A stretch of 29,912 nucleotides of DNA from an uncultured Clostridium sp. (GTDB taxonomy: Bacteria > Bacillota > Clostridia > TANB77 > CAG-508), in the NCBI GenBank assembly GCA_900556455.1, contig USOV01000008.1:1-29912 (forward strand). Direction: 5' to 3'. Below the pieces are notes generated by a model, which was given only the letters and a program-made list of their open reading frames with translations, made no database searches and had not been told where the DNA came from. The translations under genes were made by a program, and so were the position numbers. Within the stretch, counting starts at the first letter, position 1; every line of letters begins with the position of its first letter. Shown here one piece after another: positions 13,141 to 21,968 of this stretch.

Positions 13141-15909
13141 TTAGTTATTCACTATGTCTTGTATTATACTGCTTTTTTCTGTTTCTTCTTTTTTCTCTGG
13201 TGGTTTATATGTTTCTTCTAATTGTTTTATTAGGGATTGTAGTTTTGCCATGTCTCTTCCTATCATTTCCCAGTTGTTGCTTTGGTTTGATTCTTCTAAG
13301 TTTTTATTTGCTTTTATTATTTCTGAAATTAGTGCATCTAGGTCATTTGATTCTATTTCTATGCTTACCGCTTCTTGTGATAATAAGTTATTTAGTGCAT
13401 CGTTTAAGTTGTTTCCAATTGAAGCTTTGTTTCCAGACGCCACTACAACCTTTTTAAGAATTGGCACTGGTTCCTGATTTTTTTCATTTAACATTAGTTG
13501 GTAAATTGGCTCAACATATAGCAATGTGTTATTAATTGGTACTACAATTATATTTTTAGTTATTTTACTTCCAGTAACATTTAGTGCTTCTATTTCTTTG
13601 GATATTTTCTCATCTTGTTCTATTAATGCATCTAATTGTATTGTTCCAAGAATTGCTGTATCTGAGTTAAATTTATAAACTGCTAGTTTTGATTCTTGAG
13701 ATTCACTATCATAAGTTCCAACTAAATATGAATTTATGTTTTGTTTTCCTCTAATGGTATATGGTACTACAAGTCCTAATTCTGCATCTTGGTTATTAAC
13801 TGTTTTTACCATTGTATAATAGCTATCTATTTGTGTTCCATTTAAGCTTGTAACTTTACTTGTATTTTCTGTTGCAATTGTCCAAATATCATCTGCTCTA
13901 TATAGAACCTCTGCTTGTACATCATGATATATTTCTAGCACTTCAGCTTGTACATCATAAAGAAATTTAGGATATGTTATATGTTTAGCTATATCTTCTG
14001 GTAATTTTTCGTCTGGTGCTTCAAATAATTCAGAATACATTTTCCAGTATGCCATAACTATTGGGTCTGTTCTATCTGTTATATAGAATTTCATTGTTCC
14101 GTCATAAGCATTTATTAATACTTTAACAGAATTTCTAATATAATTAACTTCTCGAGTAGTTCCATCTGAAAATTTAATATTTGTTTTTTGTGAATATGGA
14201 TAAGAGTCAGACACTGTATATGCATCCAATACCCAAACAAGTTCGCCATCGTCTGTTACTACCATATATGGTTCTTCATCATATGTTAAATATGGCATAA
14301 CTGTTTTGGCTCTTTGTATTATATTTCTACTTGTTATTATTGAGCTATTTCCATTTGTATCCTCAGAAAAAGCAAGTTTTAAATTTCCTTCTTTTATTCC
14401 TAATATTAATCTATCTAAGAAGTTTAAAGTTAGTCCAGCTTTTCCAGCATAAGTATTGTAGCTATTTGTTGTACTTGTTAATGGATAGTCATATTCCACT
14501 GTTTTGTTTTTATTTATCACTATACTTGTATTTGTTTGCATTCCAAAATAAATTCTTGGTTGTGTTAATATTATTCCATCATTTGTTTCAATAAATCCGC
14601 TTTTTATATAGTCTAAATTTCCTGACTCCTCTGTCTTTGAAGCAGATGTAACAATTACACCATAACCATGAGTATATTCATAAGTTTTTGAATTATATGT
14701 TCTTGTTTCATTGCTTAATATTTCTCTTGGACTTACATATACTAATGTTCTTTCACCATCTATTTCATATAATCCAACCTTTGTATTTTTATATGTGTAA
14801 TATCCCAAGTTTGTTTGATATTCTTCCAAATGTGTTAAAACAGTGTCTTTGCTTAATATATTTACATTATTAACTACATCTTTGTTTTGTGCTATATCCT
14901 CAGTTGTTATTGTTCCACTGTTTTCAAGCTCTATTTCTTTTGTGTTTATGTTGTAGGCATTTTTTGTGTATTTTATACTATAACCTATATATTCTTTTTC
15001 TTTGTCTAGTTCATCAGAATTTACATATATTAAATCTACTCCAACCATGAATAAAAATAATAGAATTAAATATGCTGGAATAATTGCAATTGTTATATTC
15101 ATCTTTTTATATTTATGTTGTTTGAAATATACCAAAGCAAACACTAAACAAATTAAGATTAATACTGCGAAAAATCTATATCCCCATACTTTAACTGTAA
15201 CATCTACTAAACCTGCTCCGGTTAGTTCAATGTTTTCACCTATAGTTATATATTTTTCTAACACTATGTCTTGAACTTTCATTATAATAAAAATTGAAGA
15301 TAATACAACTATAGCGACGATGCTTACTATTAATTGTTTAATAAATGTACTCTTTTTTAGAGTTTCCATGTTGATTCCTTCGTCAAAGAATTTATTAAAA
15401 ACAATAATATAATATGCTGCAACATATAATGTTAAAATAGCAACTAGTCCTATTAAATATAAAACCATAGTTTCTATAAATGGCTTTTGAAATACGAAAT
15501 ACCCAATATCTAAATTGAAAATTGGATCTGTTTCAGCAAACAAAGTGCTATTAAATAATAGAATTGCTTTTTGTGTAATTGTCTTAGTTACAAATAGTCC
15601 AGCAATTATACCAAATAATAATGAAATAGATTTGTTTGGTAACTTTGGCATTTCTTTTTTGTCTTCTTCAAAAAATCTTTTTAGCCCTTTTTTTATAATC
15701 ACAGTTGTAATGTATGTAGCACTATATGATATGGCAAATCCACATATAAAAACTATAATCTTTTGTTTAAGATTTTCCTTAAATATTTCTACATATTTTT
15801 CGCCTATTCCTAATATGTGTAAGTATTCTCCCCTTATTGAAACATACATAACTAAGGAAAATATTATTAGTAGTAGTGTAACAAATATTTTTCTTTTTTT
15901 GTTTTTCAT
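13141..15909 (-). CDS. UPF0182 (COG1615) family membrane protein
   Basis: Large protein of 922 residues, the usual size for the family. The first third has about seven hydrophobic segments (starting IFVTLLLIIFSLVMYVSI), with further ones near 115, 145, 190, 245 and 275. A large soluble domain follows, probably extracytoplasmic, with family blocks such as YGVIVTSASKTEESG, QPRIYFGMQTN and PYTIRGKQNINSYLVGTYDS. The C terminus is charged with a coiled-coil-like stretch and a low-complexity EKKEETEKSS end. The family function is not established. The ATG follows TAGGAGG, and the gene begins 9 bases after the ftsY stop, so the two are cotranscribed. That links it loosely to membrane protein insertion. 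Confidence 0.92.
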   Translation of the reverse strand: MKNKKRKIFVTLLLIIFSLVMYVSIRGEYLHILGIGEKYVEIFKENLKQKIIVFICGFAISYSATYITTVIIKKGLKRFFEEDKKEMPKLPNKSISLLFGIIAGLFVTKTITQKAILLFNSTLFAETDPIFNLDIGYFVFQKPFIETMVLYLIGLVAILTLYVAAYYIIVFNKFFDEGINMETLKKSTFIKQLIVSIVAIVVLSSIFIIMKVQDIVLEKYITIGENIELTGAGLVDVTVKVWGYRFFAVLILICLVFALVYFKQHKYKKMNITIAIIPAYLILLFLFMVGVDLIYVNSDELDKEKEYIGYSIKYTKNAYNINTKEIELENSGTITTEDIAQNKDVVNNVNILSKDTVLTHLEEYQTNLGYYTYKNTKVGLYEIDGERTLVYVSPREILSNETRTYNSKTYEYTHGYGVIVTSASKTEESGNLDYIKSGFIETNDGIILTQPRIYFGMQTNTSIVINKNKTVEYDYPLTSTTNSYNTYAGKAGLTLNFLDRLILGIKEGNLKLAFSEDTNGNSSIITSRNIIQRAKTVMPYLTYDEEPYMVVTDDGELVWVLDAYTVSDSYPYSQKTNIKFSDGTTREVNYIRNSVKVLINAYDGTMKFYITDRTDPIVMAYWKMYSELFEAPDEKLPEDIAKHITYPKFLYDVQAEVLEIYHDVQAEVLYRADDIWTIATENTSKVTSLNGTQIDSYYTMVKTVNNQDAELGLVVPYTIRGKQNINSYLVGTYDSESQESKLAVYKFNSDTAILGTIQLDALIEQDEKISKEIEALNVTGSKITKNIIVVPINNTLLYVEPIYQLMLNEKNQEPVPILKKVVVASGNKASIGNNLNDALNNLLSQEAVSIEIESNDLDALISEIIKANKNLEESNQSNNWEMIGRDMAKLQSLIKQLEETYKPPEKKEETEKSSIIQDIVNN

Positions 15910-15918
15910 TTTAACCTC

Positions 15919-16824
15919 CTATATAATAGCATTTACAAAATCCTGAGAATTGAAAATTTCCATGTCATCTATTTTTTCTCCAACTCCTATAAATTTAACA
16001 GGTATTTTGTTTTCATGTACTATCCCAATTACTACTCCGCCTTTTGCCGTTCCATCAAGCTTTGTAAGTACCAAGCCAGTTATATTTACTATTTCTTTAA
16101 AAGCTTTTACTTGTTCTATTGCATTTTGACCAGTTGTTCCGTCTATTACCATTAAGGTTTCATTTGATGCTTCTGGTAATTCTTTCAAAATAACTTTATT
16201 TATTTTTAAAAGCTCGTCCATTAAATATTTTTTATTATGAAGCCTTCCTGCTGTATCACAAATTAAAACATCTGCATTTGTCTCTTTTGCTTTTTTTATG
16301 GCATCATATGCAACAGATGCTGGGTCTGCTCCTTCTTCTTTTTTTACAATATCAACATTAGCTCTTTTTGCCCAAATTTCAAGTTGCTCAACAGCAGCTG
16401 CTCTAAATGTATCTGCTGCTGCAACTATAACTTTTTTTCCTTCTAACCTTAATTTGTTTGCAATTTTTCCTATTGTAGTAGTTTTTCCAACTCCATTTAC
16501 TCCAACAACTAATATTATTGATGGTGTAGTGTCTAATTTTAATGAGTTATCTACTTCATCTAAGATTTCTTGCATTTCTTCTTTTAATGCTTTTTTTACT
16601 CCCTCTTCATCATTAATTTTTTCCTTTTTTATTCTTTCTCTTAAGTTTGAAATTATTTCAGTTGATGTTTCTACTCCTATATCTGACATTATTAAAATTT
16701 CTTCTAGTTCTTCTAAAAGTTCTTCATCAACTTTTCTAAAACTACTAAATACATTGTTTATTTTTTCATTTAAATTGTCCCTTGTTTTTCCTAAACCATT
16801 TTTTAATTTATCAAAAAATCCCAT
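15919..16824 (-). CDS. ftsY: Signal recognition particle receptor FtsY
   Basis: SRP-type GTPase that receives ribosome-SRP complexes at the membrane for cotranslational insertion. The 301 residues comprise an N domain (about 1-95) and a G domain. G1 is GVNGVGKTT (108-116), followed by DTFRAAAVEQLEIWAKRA, DTAGRLHNK, TKLDGTAKGG and the closing GVGEKIDDMEIFNSQDF block. It lacks the long acidic A domain of enterobacterial FtsY, as is normal in Firmicutes. The start ATG at 16822-16824 follows GAGGTGAAGGG. It is the first gene of a run with UPF0182 and perhaps the nucleotidyltransferase trio. Confidence 0.97.
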   Translation of the reverse strand: MGFFDKLKNGLGKTRDNLNEKINNVFSSFRKVDEELLEELEEILIMSDIGVETSTEIISNLRERIKKEKINDEEGVKKALKEEMQEILDEVDNSLKLDTTPSIILVVGVNGVGKTTTIGKIANKLRLEGKKVIVAAADTFRAAAVEQLEIWAKRANVDIVKKEEGADPASVAYDAIKKAKETNADVLICDTAGRLHNKKYLMDELLKINKVILKELPEASNETLMVIDGTTGQNAIEQVKAFKEIVNITGLVLTKLDGTAKGGVVIGIVHENKIPVKFIGVGEKIDDMEIFNSQDFVNAII

Positions 16825-16856
16825 TTCCCTTCACCTCATTTGTTTTGATGTTAGCT

Positions 16857-16885
16857 ATTTTATCATATATTATAAAAAAAAACAA
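16857..16885 (-). promoter_or_regulatory. Possible promoter of ftsY
   Basis: TTGTTT (16880-16885), 17 bases, TAAAAT (16857-16862) on the minus strand, starting inside the T tract of the preceding terminator. The -35 match is weak. Confidence 0.4.
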
Positions 16886-16902
16886 CCCGAAGGTTGTTTT
16901 TT
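16877..16902 (-). terminator. UUCG-tetraloop intrinsic terminator
   Basis: On the minus strand AAAAAACAACC, the loop TTCG and GGTTGTTTTTT form an 11-bp stem closed by the stable C(UUCG)G tetraloop, followed by more T. A 7-bp palindrome, GGCTATA/TATAGCC, lies just upstream of it (about 16908-16923). It ends whatever is transcribed from 16903-17180. Confidence 0.9.
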
Positions 16903-16964
16903 GAATGGCTATAAATATAGCCTTATATTTTAGTAATGTACATTCCTTATGCCCTAATGTGCAA

Positions 16965-17117
16965 TTATTTATAAATAACAATAGTATCAAGATAAATTCT
17001 ACCTGATCCTCCATAGTGTTCTCCTGTATTAACTACTTTTTAAGTGTTCCAGATTTTCCTGTTATAGTTCCTTTTTGTTTTTATAGTATAACCATTATTA
17101 AAATTATTTCTATATTT
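16965..17117 (-). pseudogene. Possible decayed C-terminal gene fragment
   Basis: Minus-strand reading gives three protein-like pieces: NNGYTIKTK, then GTITGKSGTLKK, then VVNTGEHYGGSGRIYLDTIV and a TAA stop. They join only if two five-base A runs (near 17072-17076 and 17036-17040) each lose or gain one base. No full gene is present, and a TGA precedes the first piece. The pieces are not assigned to a family. The same DNA also has a promoter at its upstream end and a strong terminator downstream, so a short noncoding transcript is an alternative. Confidence 0.3.
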
Positions 17118-17119
17118 TC

Positions 17120-17149
17120 ATTATACAGTAGTTCTTCAAAGTTTGTTAA
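17120..17149 (-). promoter_or_regulatory. Promoter-like sequence in the ftsY-17181 gap
   Basis: TTAACA (17144-17149), 18 bases, TATAAT (17120-17125) on the minus strand. Together with the terminator at 16877-16902 it would define a transcript of about 215 bases with no convincing full ORF. The region 16825-17180 otherwise holds only the decayed-looking fragment and hairpins described separately. Confidence 0.45.
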
Positions 17150-17180
17150 TAGACAGTTTCATATTAAAAAAATTGTTTTT

Positions 17181-17342
17181 TTATACATTATATATTACCC
17201 ATTTGTCTTTTATTTCTACAGATTTGTAGTTTCTGTCTTTTATTTCTTCTGGTGCATCTTCTATTTTTCCTTTATATAATAACTCTCCTTCTTCATATAC
17301 TTCTATATTTAATAATCTACTTTCTCTTATTTTTCCATACAT
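17181..17342 (-). CDS. Small hydrophilic protein, 53 aa
   Basis: I do not recognise this protein. The ATG at 17340-17342 follows AAAAGGAG with an 8-base spacer, which argues for a true gene. An in-frame upstream extension has no comparable site. The product is 53 residues, acidic and basic in alternation (MYGKIRESRLLNIEVYEEGE, then EDAPEEIKDRNYKSVEIKDK), with no membrane segment. The alternating pattern suggests a small beta-rich domain. It starts 45 bases after the rlmH stop on the same strand and is probably cotranscribed with it. Function unknown. Confidence 0.7.
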   Translation of the reverse strand: MYGKIRESRLLNIEVYEEGELLYKGKIEDAPEEIKDRNYKSVEIKDKWVIYNV

Positions 17343-17387
17343 ATAATTCACTCCTTTTATTAGTAAAAGCAAGTCCTGCCATTAGAT

Positions 17388-17870
17388 TTACCTATGGTAG
17401 GTTTCTCCTTTTGATATTTTAAATGCTCTAAATATCTGTTCTAGTAGAAATACTCGTATTAGTTGATGTGGAAATGTCATTTTTGAGAAACATATACTTT
17501 CATTAGAAATATCTATTATTTCCTTAGTTAGCCCTAGTGTTCCACCTATTATAAATGTAATTGAGCTATTTAAGTTTAGTGAAATGTCTTCTAATTTTTT
17601 AGAAAACTCTTCTGATGAAATTTCTTTTCCTTTTAAATCCAAAGAAATTATATAAGAGTCTTTTTTTAAATGAGCTATAACATTCTTACATTCTTTTTGT
17701 TTAATACTTTCTTCTAAAGTTGCATTTAAATTATTAGGTAATTTTTCATCTGGTAATTCTATTATATTAAGGTTACAGTACTTAGACAGTCTTTTTGAGT
17801 ATTCTGTGATTGCATCTTTTAAATAATTTTCTTTTATTTTTCCAGTACATATTATATTTATAGTTAGCAT
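17388..17870 (-). CDS. rlmH: 23S rRNA (pseudouridine1915-N3)-methyltransferase RlmH
   Basis: SPOUT-class methyltransferase that methylates pseudouridine 1915 in helix 69 of 23S rRNA on the assembled 70S ribosome, using S-adenosylmethionine. The 160-residue product begins MLTINIICTGKIKENYLKDA. It has the SAM-knot segment FIIGGTLGLTKEI and the closing block MTFPHQLIRVFLLEQIFRA, then KGETYHR, matching the family's usual NRGEPYHK end and length of 155-160. A longer upstream frame exists, but AAGGAG at 17879-17884 sets the start at 17870. A small hydrophilic gene follows in the same direction. Confidence 0.96.
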   Translation of the reverse strand: MLTINIICTGKIKENYLKDAITEYSKRLSKYCNLNIIELPDEKLPNNLNATLEESIKQKECKNVIAHLKKDSYIISLDLKGKEISSEEFSKKLEDISLNLNSSITFIIGGTLGLTKEIIDISNESICFSKMTFPHQLIRVFLLEQIFRAFKISKGETYHR

Positions 17871-18033
17871 AGTTAGTCTCCTTATAAGCATCAAATTTGC
17901 TTTTTTGCAAAAATTATGTTATTATATATGTATATATCCTAGCGGATTTTTTATATAAATTTATTCCTTTTTCCTGGAGCTAATCCAGTTAGTATACATT
18001 AAAAATTTACATAATAGAAAGAGAGAAGAAAAA

Positions 18034-18381
18034 ATGTTGGTTATCATTTACATCATTAGCGTAGTTTTTGGCTTTGTAAACTTTGTACAGTTTACCCGTG
18101 GAGAGCAAATCCTCGGAAAGTTCATGCTAAAAGCATTTTTTGCTTTTGTATTGGCTTTGGCTTTTTGTTTCTTCCGGTATAAGGGCTTTGTGAGTGGTGA
18201 AATCAAATTTACCGTTATGCGCCTTTTTGCAATGTTCCTCTTATTATCTTTTCACATAACCCTTTGGCTGAATATTTTTGAAGAAACATTCTCCGTGTTT
18301 ATTGAGAAATTTGGTTGCTTGACCCTTGTAGCTTTTATATCTTCTTGTGCATGCTGGCTGTGTCTTTCAACTATGTTTTAA
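18034..18381 (+). CDS. Orphan small membrane protein, 115 aa
   Basis: I do not recognise this protein. It has 115 residues with four hydrophobic segments (about 1-19, 30-47, 62-80 and 92-110), short polar links (TRGEQ; FRYKGFVSGEIK) and several cysteines in the last segment (CACWLC). This predicts a four-pass membrane protein. The start is supported by a modest GAGAGAAG purine-rich site. Sampled GC is about 33-42 percent, above the surrounding genes. It lies alone on the plus strand between divergent rlmH and convergent dnaE, and ends in a strong shared terminator. I could not call a convincing promoter; a weak TTTCCT-17-TATACA pair lies near 17969-17997. It is the third isolated membrane gene of this style in the window. 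Function unknown. Confidence 0.8.
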   Translation: MLVIIYIISVVFGFVNFVQFTRGEQILGKFMLKAFFAFVLALAFCFFRYKGFVSGEIKFTVMRLFAMFLLLSFHITLWLNIFEETFSVFIEKFGCLTLVAFISSCACWLCLSTMF

Positions 18382-18390
18382 TAACCAGCC

Positions 18391-18424
18391 TTCCCCATCC
18401 AAGAATTTTGGATGGGGAATTTTT
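18391..18424 (+). terminator. Shared terminator between the 115-aa gene and dnaE
   Basis: TTCCCCATCCAA (18391-18402) and TTGGATGGGGAA (18408-18419) form a 12-bp stem with a five-base loop, followed by TTTTTATT on the plus strand. It lies directly between two converging stop codons and may work both ways. Confidence 0.88.
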
Positions 18425-21400
18425 ATTCTGCCTTAACTCTATCCTTACCTAATATTTCCTCAAATTGTTCAAGTATTTCGTTATTTATGTATATTGTCCC
18501 ACATGGTTTGTATTCACCATTGTCTAATACTTGTACTGCTATGTTACTCTTTTCTCCACTAAAAAATCTTATTGCTCCTCGTAGTTTTGCCTTTTGTTCT
18601 TCTTCTAAATTTGTTATATCTAAAGTAAGCATTTTAGCTCTACTAACTGTATTTTCTACCTTATTTTCATTTCTAGTAATTTCATTTTCAGTTAGTTCTC
18701 TTATATTGTTTGCTACTATTTTAATGTCTTCATCTTCTCTTACGCTAAGTCTTCCTTCAACAATTACTATGTTTTCATCTAGTAATATTCCATTTGCTCT
18801 GCCATAGCAACTATCAAATACTATTATTTCACAAGGACCATATAAATCTTCTACTGTTACAAATGCCATTATTGTATTATTTTTTGTATATTTCTTTTTT
18901 ACAGAAGTTACAATTCCTGCAAATTTTACAGGTTTTCCATCCATGGTTGTTATATCAAAGTTTGGGTCTTCAATTTCTTGTAATTCTGCCATTTTTAAAG
19001 TGTCTATTGTTGCAACTTTTTTTATCAAATTTTTATATTTTTCAAGCGGATGACCAGATATGTATATTCCTAGCATTTCTTTTTCCATTGATAAAATTTC
19101 TTTTTCGCTATATTCTGGAAGTGTTGTAAATGTATATTTGTTTTCTTCTATGGTTTTATCTTCTGTTACAATATCAAATAATGTTACTTGCCCTTTCATA
19201 CTTTTTTTGTTTGCATTATTTATTGTGTCTAGAATTCTTTCAAATGAAGCCATAAGTGTTGCTCTTGTTTGCCCTAACTCATCAAAGGCACCTGCTTTTA
19301 TTAAGCTTTCTATACATTTTTTGTTTACTGCTTCCCCAGATATTCTTTCACAAAAATCTGTAAAGCTTTTATATTCTCCATTTTTCTTTCTTTCCTCAAC
19401 TATTGCATCTACTGCCCCTATTCCAACATTTTTAACACTGCCTAATCCAAATCTTATATCATTTCCATATACTGCAAATTTTGTGTAGCTTTTATTAATG
19501 CTTGGGTTTAATATTTTTATTCCAATTCTTCTACATTCATCTATATATTCTGGCACTTTATCTAAGTTGCCCAAAAAGCTATTAAGTGTTGCTGCCATAA
19601 ATTCTGTAGGGTAATATGTTTTTAAATATGCTGTTCTATAAGATACAACTGCATATGCTGCTGCATGAGATTTGTTAAATGCATATTTTGCGAATTCTGC
19701 CATTTCGTCGAATATTTTATTTGCGCTTGCTTCATCTATTCCATTTCTAACACATCCAGGAATAATTACATTGCCGTTTTCATCTGTTTGGCCATGTATA
19801 AAGTATTCTCTTTCTTTTGCCATTACATCTAATTTTTTCTTACCCATGGCTCTACGAACTAAGTCGGCTCTGCCTAGTGAGTAACCTGCTAAGTCTCTTA
19901 CTATTTGCATAACCTGTTCTTGGTATACCATACAGCCATATGTTACATTTAAAATTGGCTCTAGTGCTGGATGAGTATAAATTACATGTTCAGGATTTAG
20001 CTTGTTTTGAATATATCTTGGGATTTGATCCATTGGTCCAGGTCTGTAAAGTGAAACTCCGGCAATTATATCTTCTAAGCTGTCTGGTTTTAGTTCCTTC
20101 ATAAAGTTTTTCATGCCTTGACTTTCAAATTGGAATACTCCTGATGTATTTCCTGCTTGCCATGTTTCTTTAAACACTTTTGGGTCATTCATATTTTGGT
20201 CAAATTCTACATCTATACCTCTAGTTTTTTTAACATATTTGATTGCATCTGCTATAACTGTTAAAGTTCTAAGTCCTAGGAAGTCCATTTTTAACAAGCC
20301 TAATTCTTCTAGTGTTGTCATTATAAATTCTGTTGTTATATTTCCTTCATTTACATATAAAGGGACATATTCTATAACTGGGTCTTTTGTAATAACTACT
20401 CCACACGCATGTGTTGATGCCTGCCTTGGCATTCCTTCTAGTCCCATTGCAATATCTAATATTTTCTTAGTTTGTTCATCATTTTCATATAAGTTTGCTA
20501 GTTCTCTATTTTGCTCTAATGCTTTATTTATTGTTATATGTAATTCATTTGGTATCATTTTGGCAAGCTTATCTACTTCTGCATATGGCACATCTAAGGC
20601 ACGTCCAACATCTCTTATTACCATTCTTGCAGCCATTGTTCCAAATGTTATAATTTGGGAAACATGGTCTCTTCCATATTTTCTACAAACATAGTCTATA
20701 ACTTCTGGTCTTCTTTCATAGCAGAAATCAACATCAAAGTCTGGCATGCTTATTCTTTCTGGATTTAAAAATCTTTCAAAAAGTAAGTTATATTTTATTG
20801 GGTCTATGTCTGTTATTCCTACAGCATATGCTACTATTGAACCTGCACCAGACCCACGCCCTGGTCCTACAGATATATTTTGTGATTTTGCATAATTTAT
20901 AAAATCCCATACAATAAGGTAATAGTCAACATACCCCATTTTTTCTATAACAGATAGCTCATATTCTACTCTATCTGTTACTTCTTTAGATGGATTTTCT
21001 CCATACCTTTTCTTTATACCATCATAGCAAAGTTTTTCAAAATATTCTGTATGTGTTTTAAATTCTGGTGGCACATCATAGTTTGGAAGTTTTGTATTTC
21101 CGAATTCAAAATCAAAGTTGCATTTTTCGGCTATTTTTACTGTGTTTTCTATTGCTTCTGGAATATTCTTAAAATAGTCCAACATTTCTTCTGGTGATTT
21201 TACATAGAATTCGTCAACTCCCATCCTCATTCTATCTGTGTCACTCATCTTTTTGCCAGTTTGTATACAAAGCAAAACCTCTTGATTATATGCATCTTCT
21301 TTTCTTAAATAGTGTGCATCATTTGTTGCAACAAGAGGAATATTTAATTCTCTACTTAGTTCAATTAGTTTTTGATTTGCTTTTACTTGTTCTGGTAACC

Positions 21401-21932
21401 CATTTGGTTGTACTTCTAAATAATAATCTTCTCCAAATAAATTTTTATGCCATAAAGCAACCTTTTTTGCTTCCTCCATATCGTCTTTTAGAATTGCTTT
21501 ATTTACACTTCCAGCTAAACATGCACTTAAGCATATTAATCCTTCATGATATTGTTCTAATATTTCTAAATCTATTCTTGGTTTATAGTAAAAGCCTTCT
21601 GTAAATCCTTTTGATACTAAATGAGATAGGTTTTTATATCCGACTTCATTTTTTGCAAGCAAAATTAGATGTGAGTATTTATTGTCTATTCCTGGCTCTT
21701 TATCGAATCTACTTCTTGGTGCCACATAAACCTCACATCCTATAATAGGCTTTATTCCAACTTTTTTACACTCTTTATAAAAATCAACTACGCCAAACAT
21801 TACTCCATGGTCTGTAATTGCAATTGCATCCATTCCAAGCTCTTTTGCTCTTGCTGGTAATTCTTTTACTTTGTTTGCTCCGTCTAGTAAACTAAATTCA
21901 CTGTGAACATGTAGGTGTACAAAATTTGGCAT
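18423..21932 (-). CDS. dnaE: DNA polymerase III subunit alpha (DnaE)
   Basis: Replicative C-family DNA polymerase. The 1169-residue protein starts MPNFVHLHVHSEFSLLDG (PHP domain, about 1-280). The palm and catalytic region has GPGRGSGAGSIVAY and PDFDVDFCYERRPEVIDYV, which supply the metal-binding aspartates. It continues with YGCMVYQEQVMQI, GRADLVRRAMGKKK, a helix-hairpin-helix segment and a C-terminal OB-fold domain. It is DnaE rather than PolC, since no internal exonuclease domain is present. Bacillota usually also have PolC elsewhere. The start follows AAAGGAG. It is the last gene of the long run that begins at mgtE, 36 bases after pta. Confidence 0.97.
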   Translation of the reverse strand: MPNFVHLHVHSEFSLLDGANKVKELPARAKELGMDAIAITDHGVMFGVVDFYKECKKVGIKPIIGCEVYVAPRSRFDKEPGIDNKYSHLILLAKNEVGYKNLSHLVSKGFTEGFYYKPRIDLEILEQYHEGLICLSACLAGSVNKAILKDDMEEAKKVALWHKNLFGEDYYLEVQPNGLPEQVKANQKLIELSRELNIPLVATNDAHYLRKEDAYNQEVLLCIQTGKKMSDTDRMRMGVDEFYVKSPEEMLDYFKNIPEAIENTVKIAEKCNFDFEFGNTKLPNYDVPPEFKTHTEYFEKLCYDGIKKRYGENPSKEVTDRVEYELSVIEKMGYVDYYLIVWDFINYAKSQNISVGPGRGSGAGSIVAYAVGITDIDPIKYNLLFERFLNPERISMPDFDVDFCYERRPEVIDYVCRKYGRDHVSQIITFGTMAARMVIRDVGRALDVPYAEVDKLAKMIPNELHITINKALEQNRELANLYENDEQTKKILDIAMGLEGMPRQASTHACGVVITKDPVIEYVPLYVNEGNITTEFIMTTLEELGLLKMDFLGLRTLTVIADAIKYVKKTRGIDVEFDQNMNDPKVFKETWQAGNTSGVFQFESQGMKNFMKELKPDSLEDIIAGVSLYRPGPMDQIPRYIQNKLNPEHVIYTHPALEPILNVTYGCMVYQEQVMQIVRDLAGYSLGRADLVRRAMGKKKLDVMAKEREYFIHGQTDENGNVIIPGCVRNGIDEASANKIFDEMAEFAKYAFNKSHAAAYAVVSYRTAYLKTYYPTEFMAATLNSFLGNLDKVPEYIDECRRIGIKILNPSINKSYTKFAVYGNDIRFGLGSVKNVGIGAVDAIVEERKKNGEYKSFTDFCERISGEAVNKKCIESLIKAGAFDELGQTRATLMASFERILDTINNANKKSMKGQVTLFDIVTEDKTIEENKYTFTTLPEYSEKEILSMEKEMLGIYISGHPLEKYKNLIKKVATIDTLKMAELQEIEDPNFDITTMDGKPVKFAGIVTSVKKKYTKNNTIMAFVTVEDLYGPCEIIVFDSCYGRANGILLDENIVIVEGRLSVREDEDIKIVANNIRELTENEITRNENKVENTVSRAKMLTLDITNLEEEQKAKLRGAIRFFSGEKSNIAVQVLDNGEYKPCGTIYINNEILEQFEEILGKDRVKAE

Positions 21933-21968
21933 GATTTTTTTCTCCTTTAAATATTAGTTTTATTAAAT

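Noticed and set aside
16811..17014. A 67-codon minus-strand ORF starting MEDQVEFILILL with a good AGGAG site.
   Set aside because: It reads straight through the UUCG-loop terminator and into the ftsY start region, and the lower part is translation of the hairpin and T tract. A real gene is unlikely.
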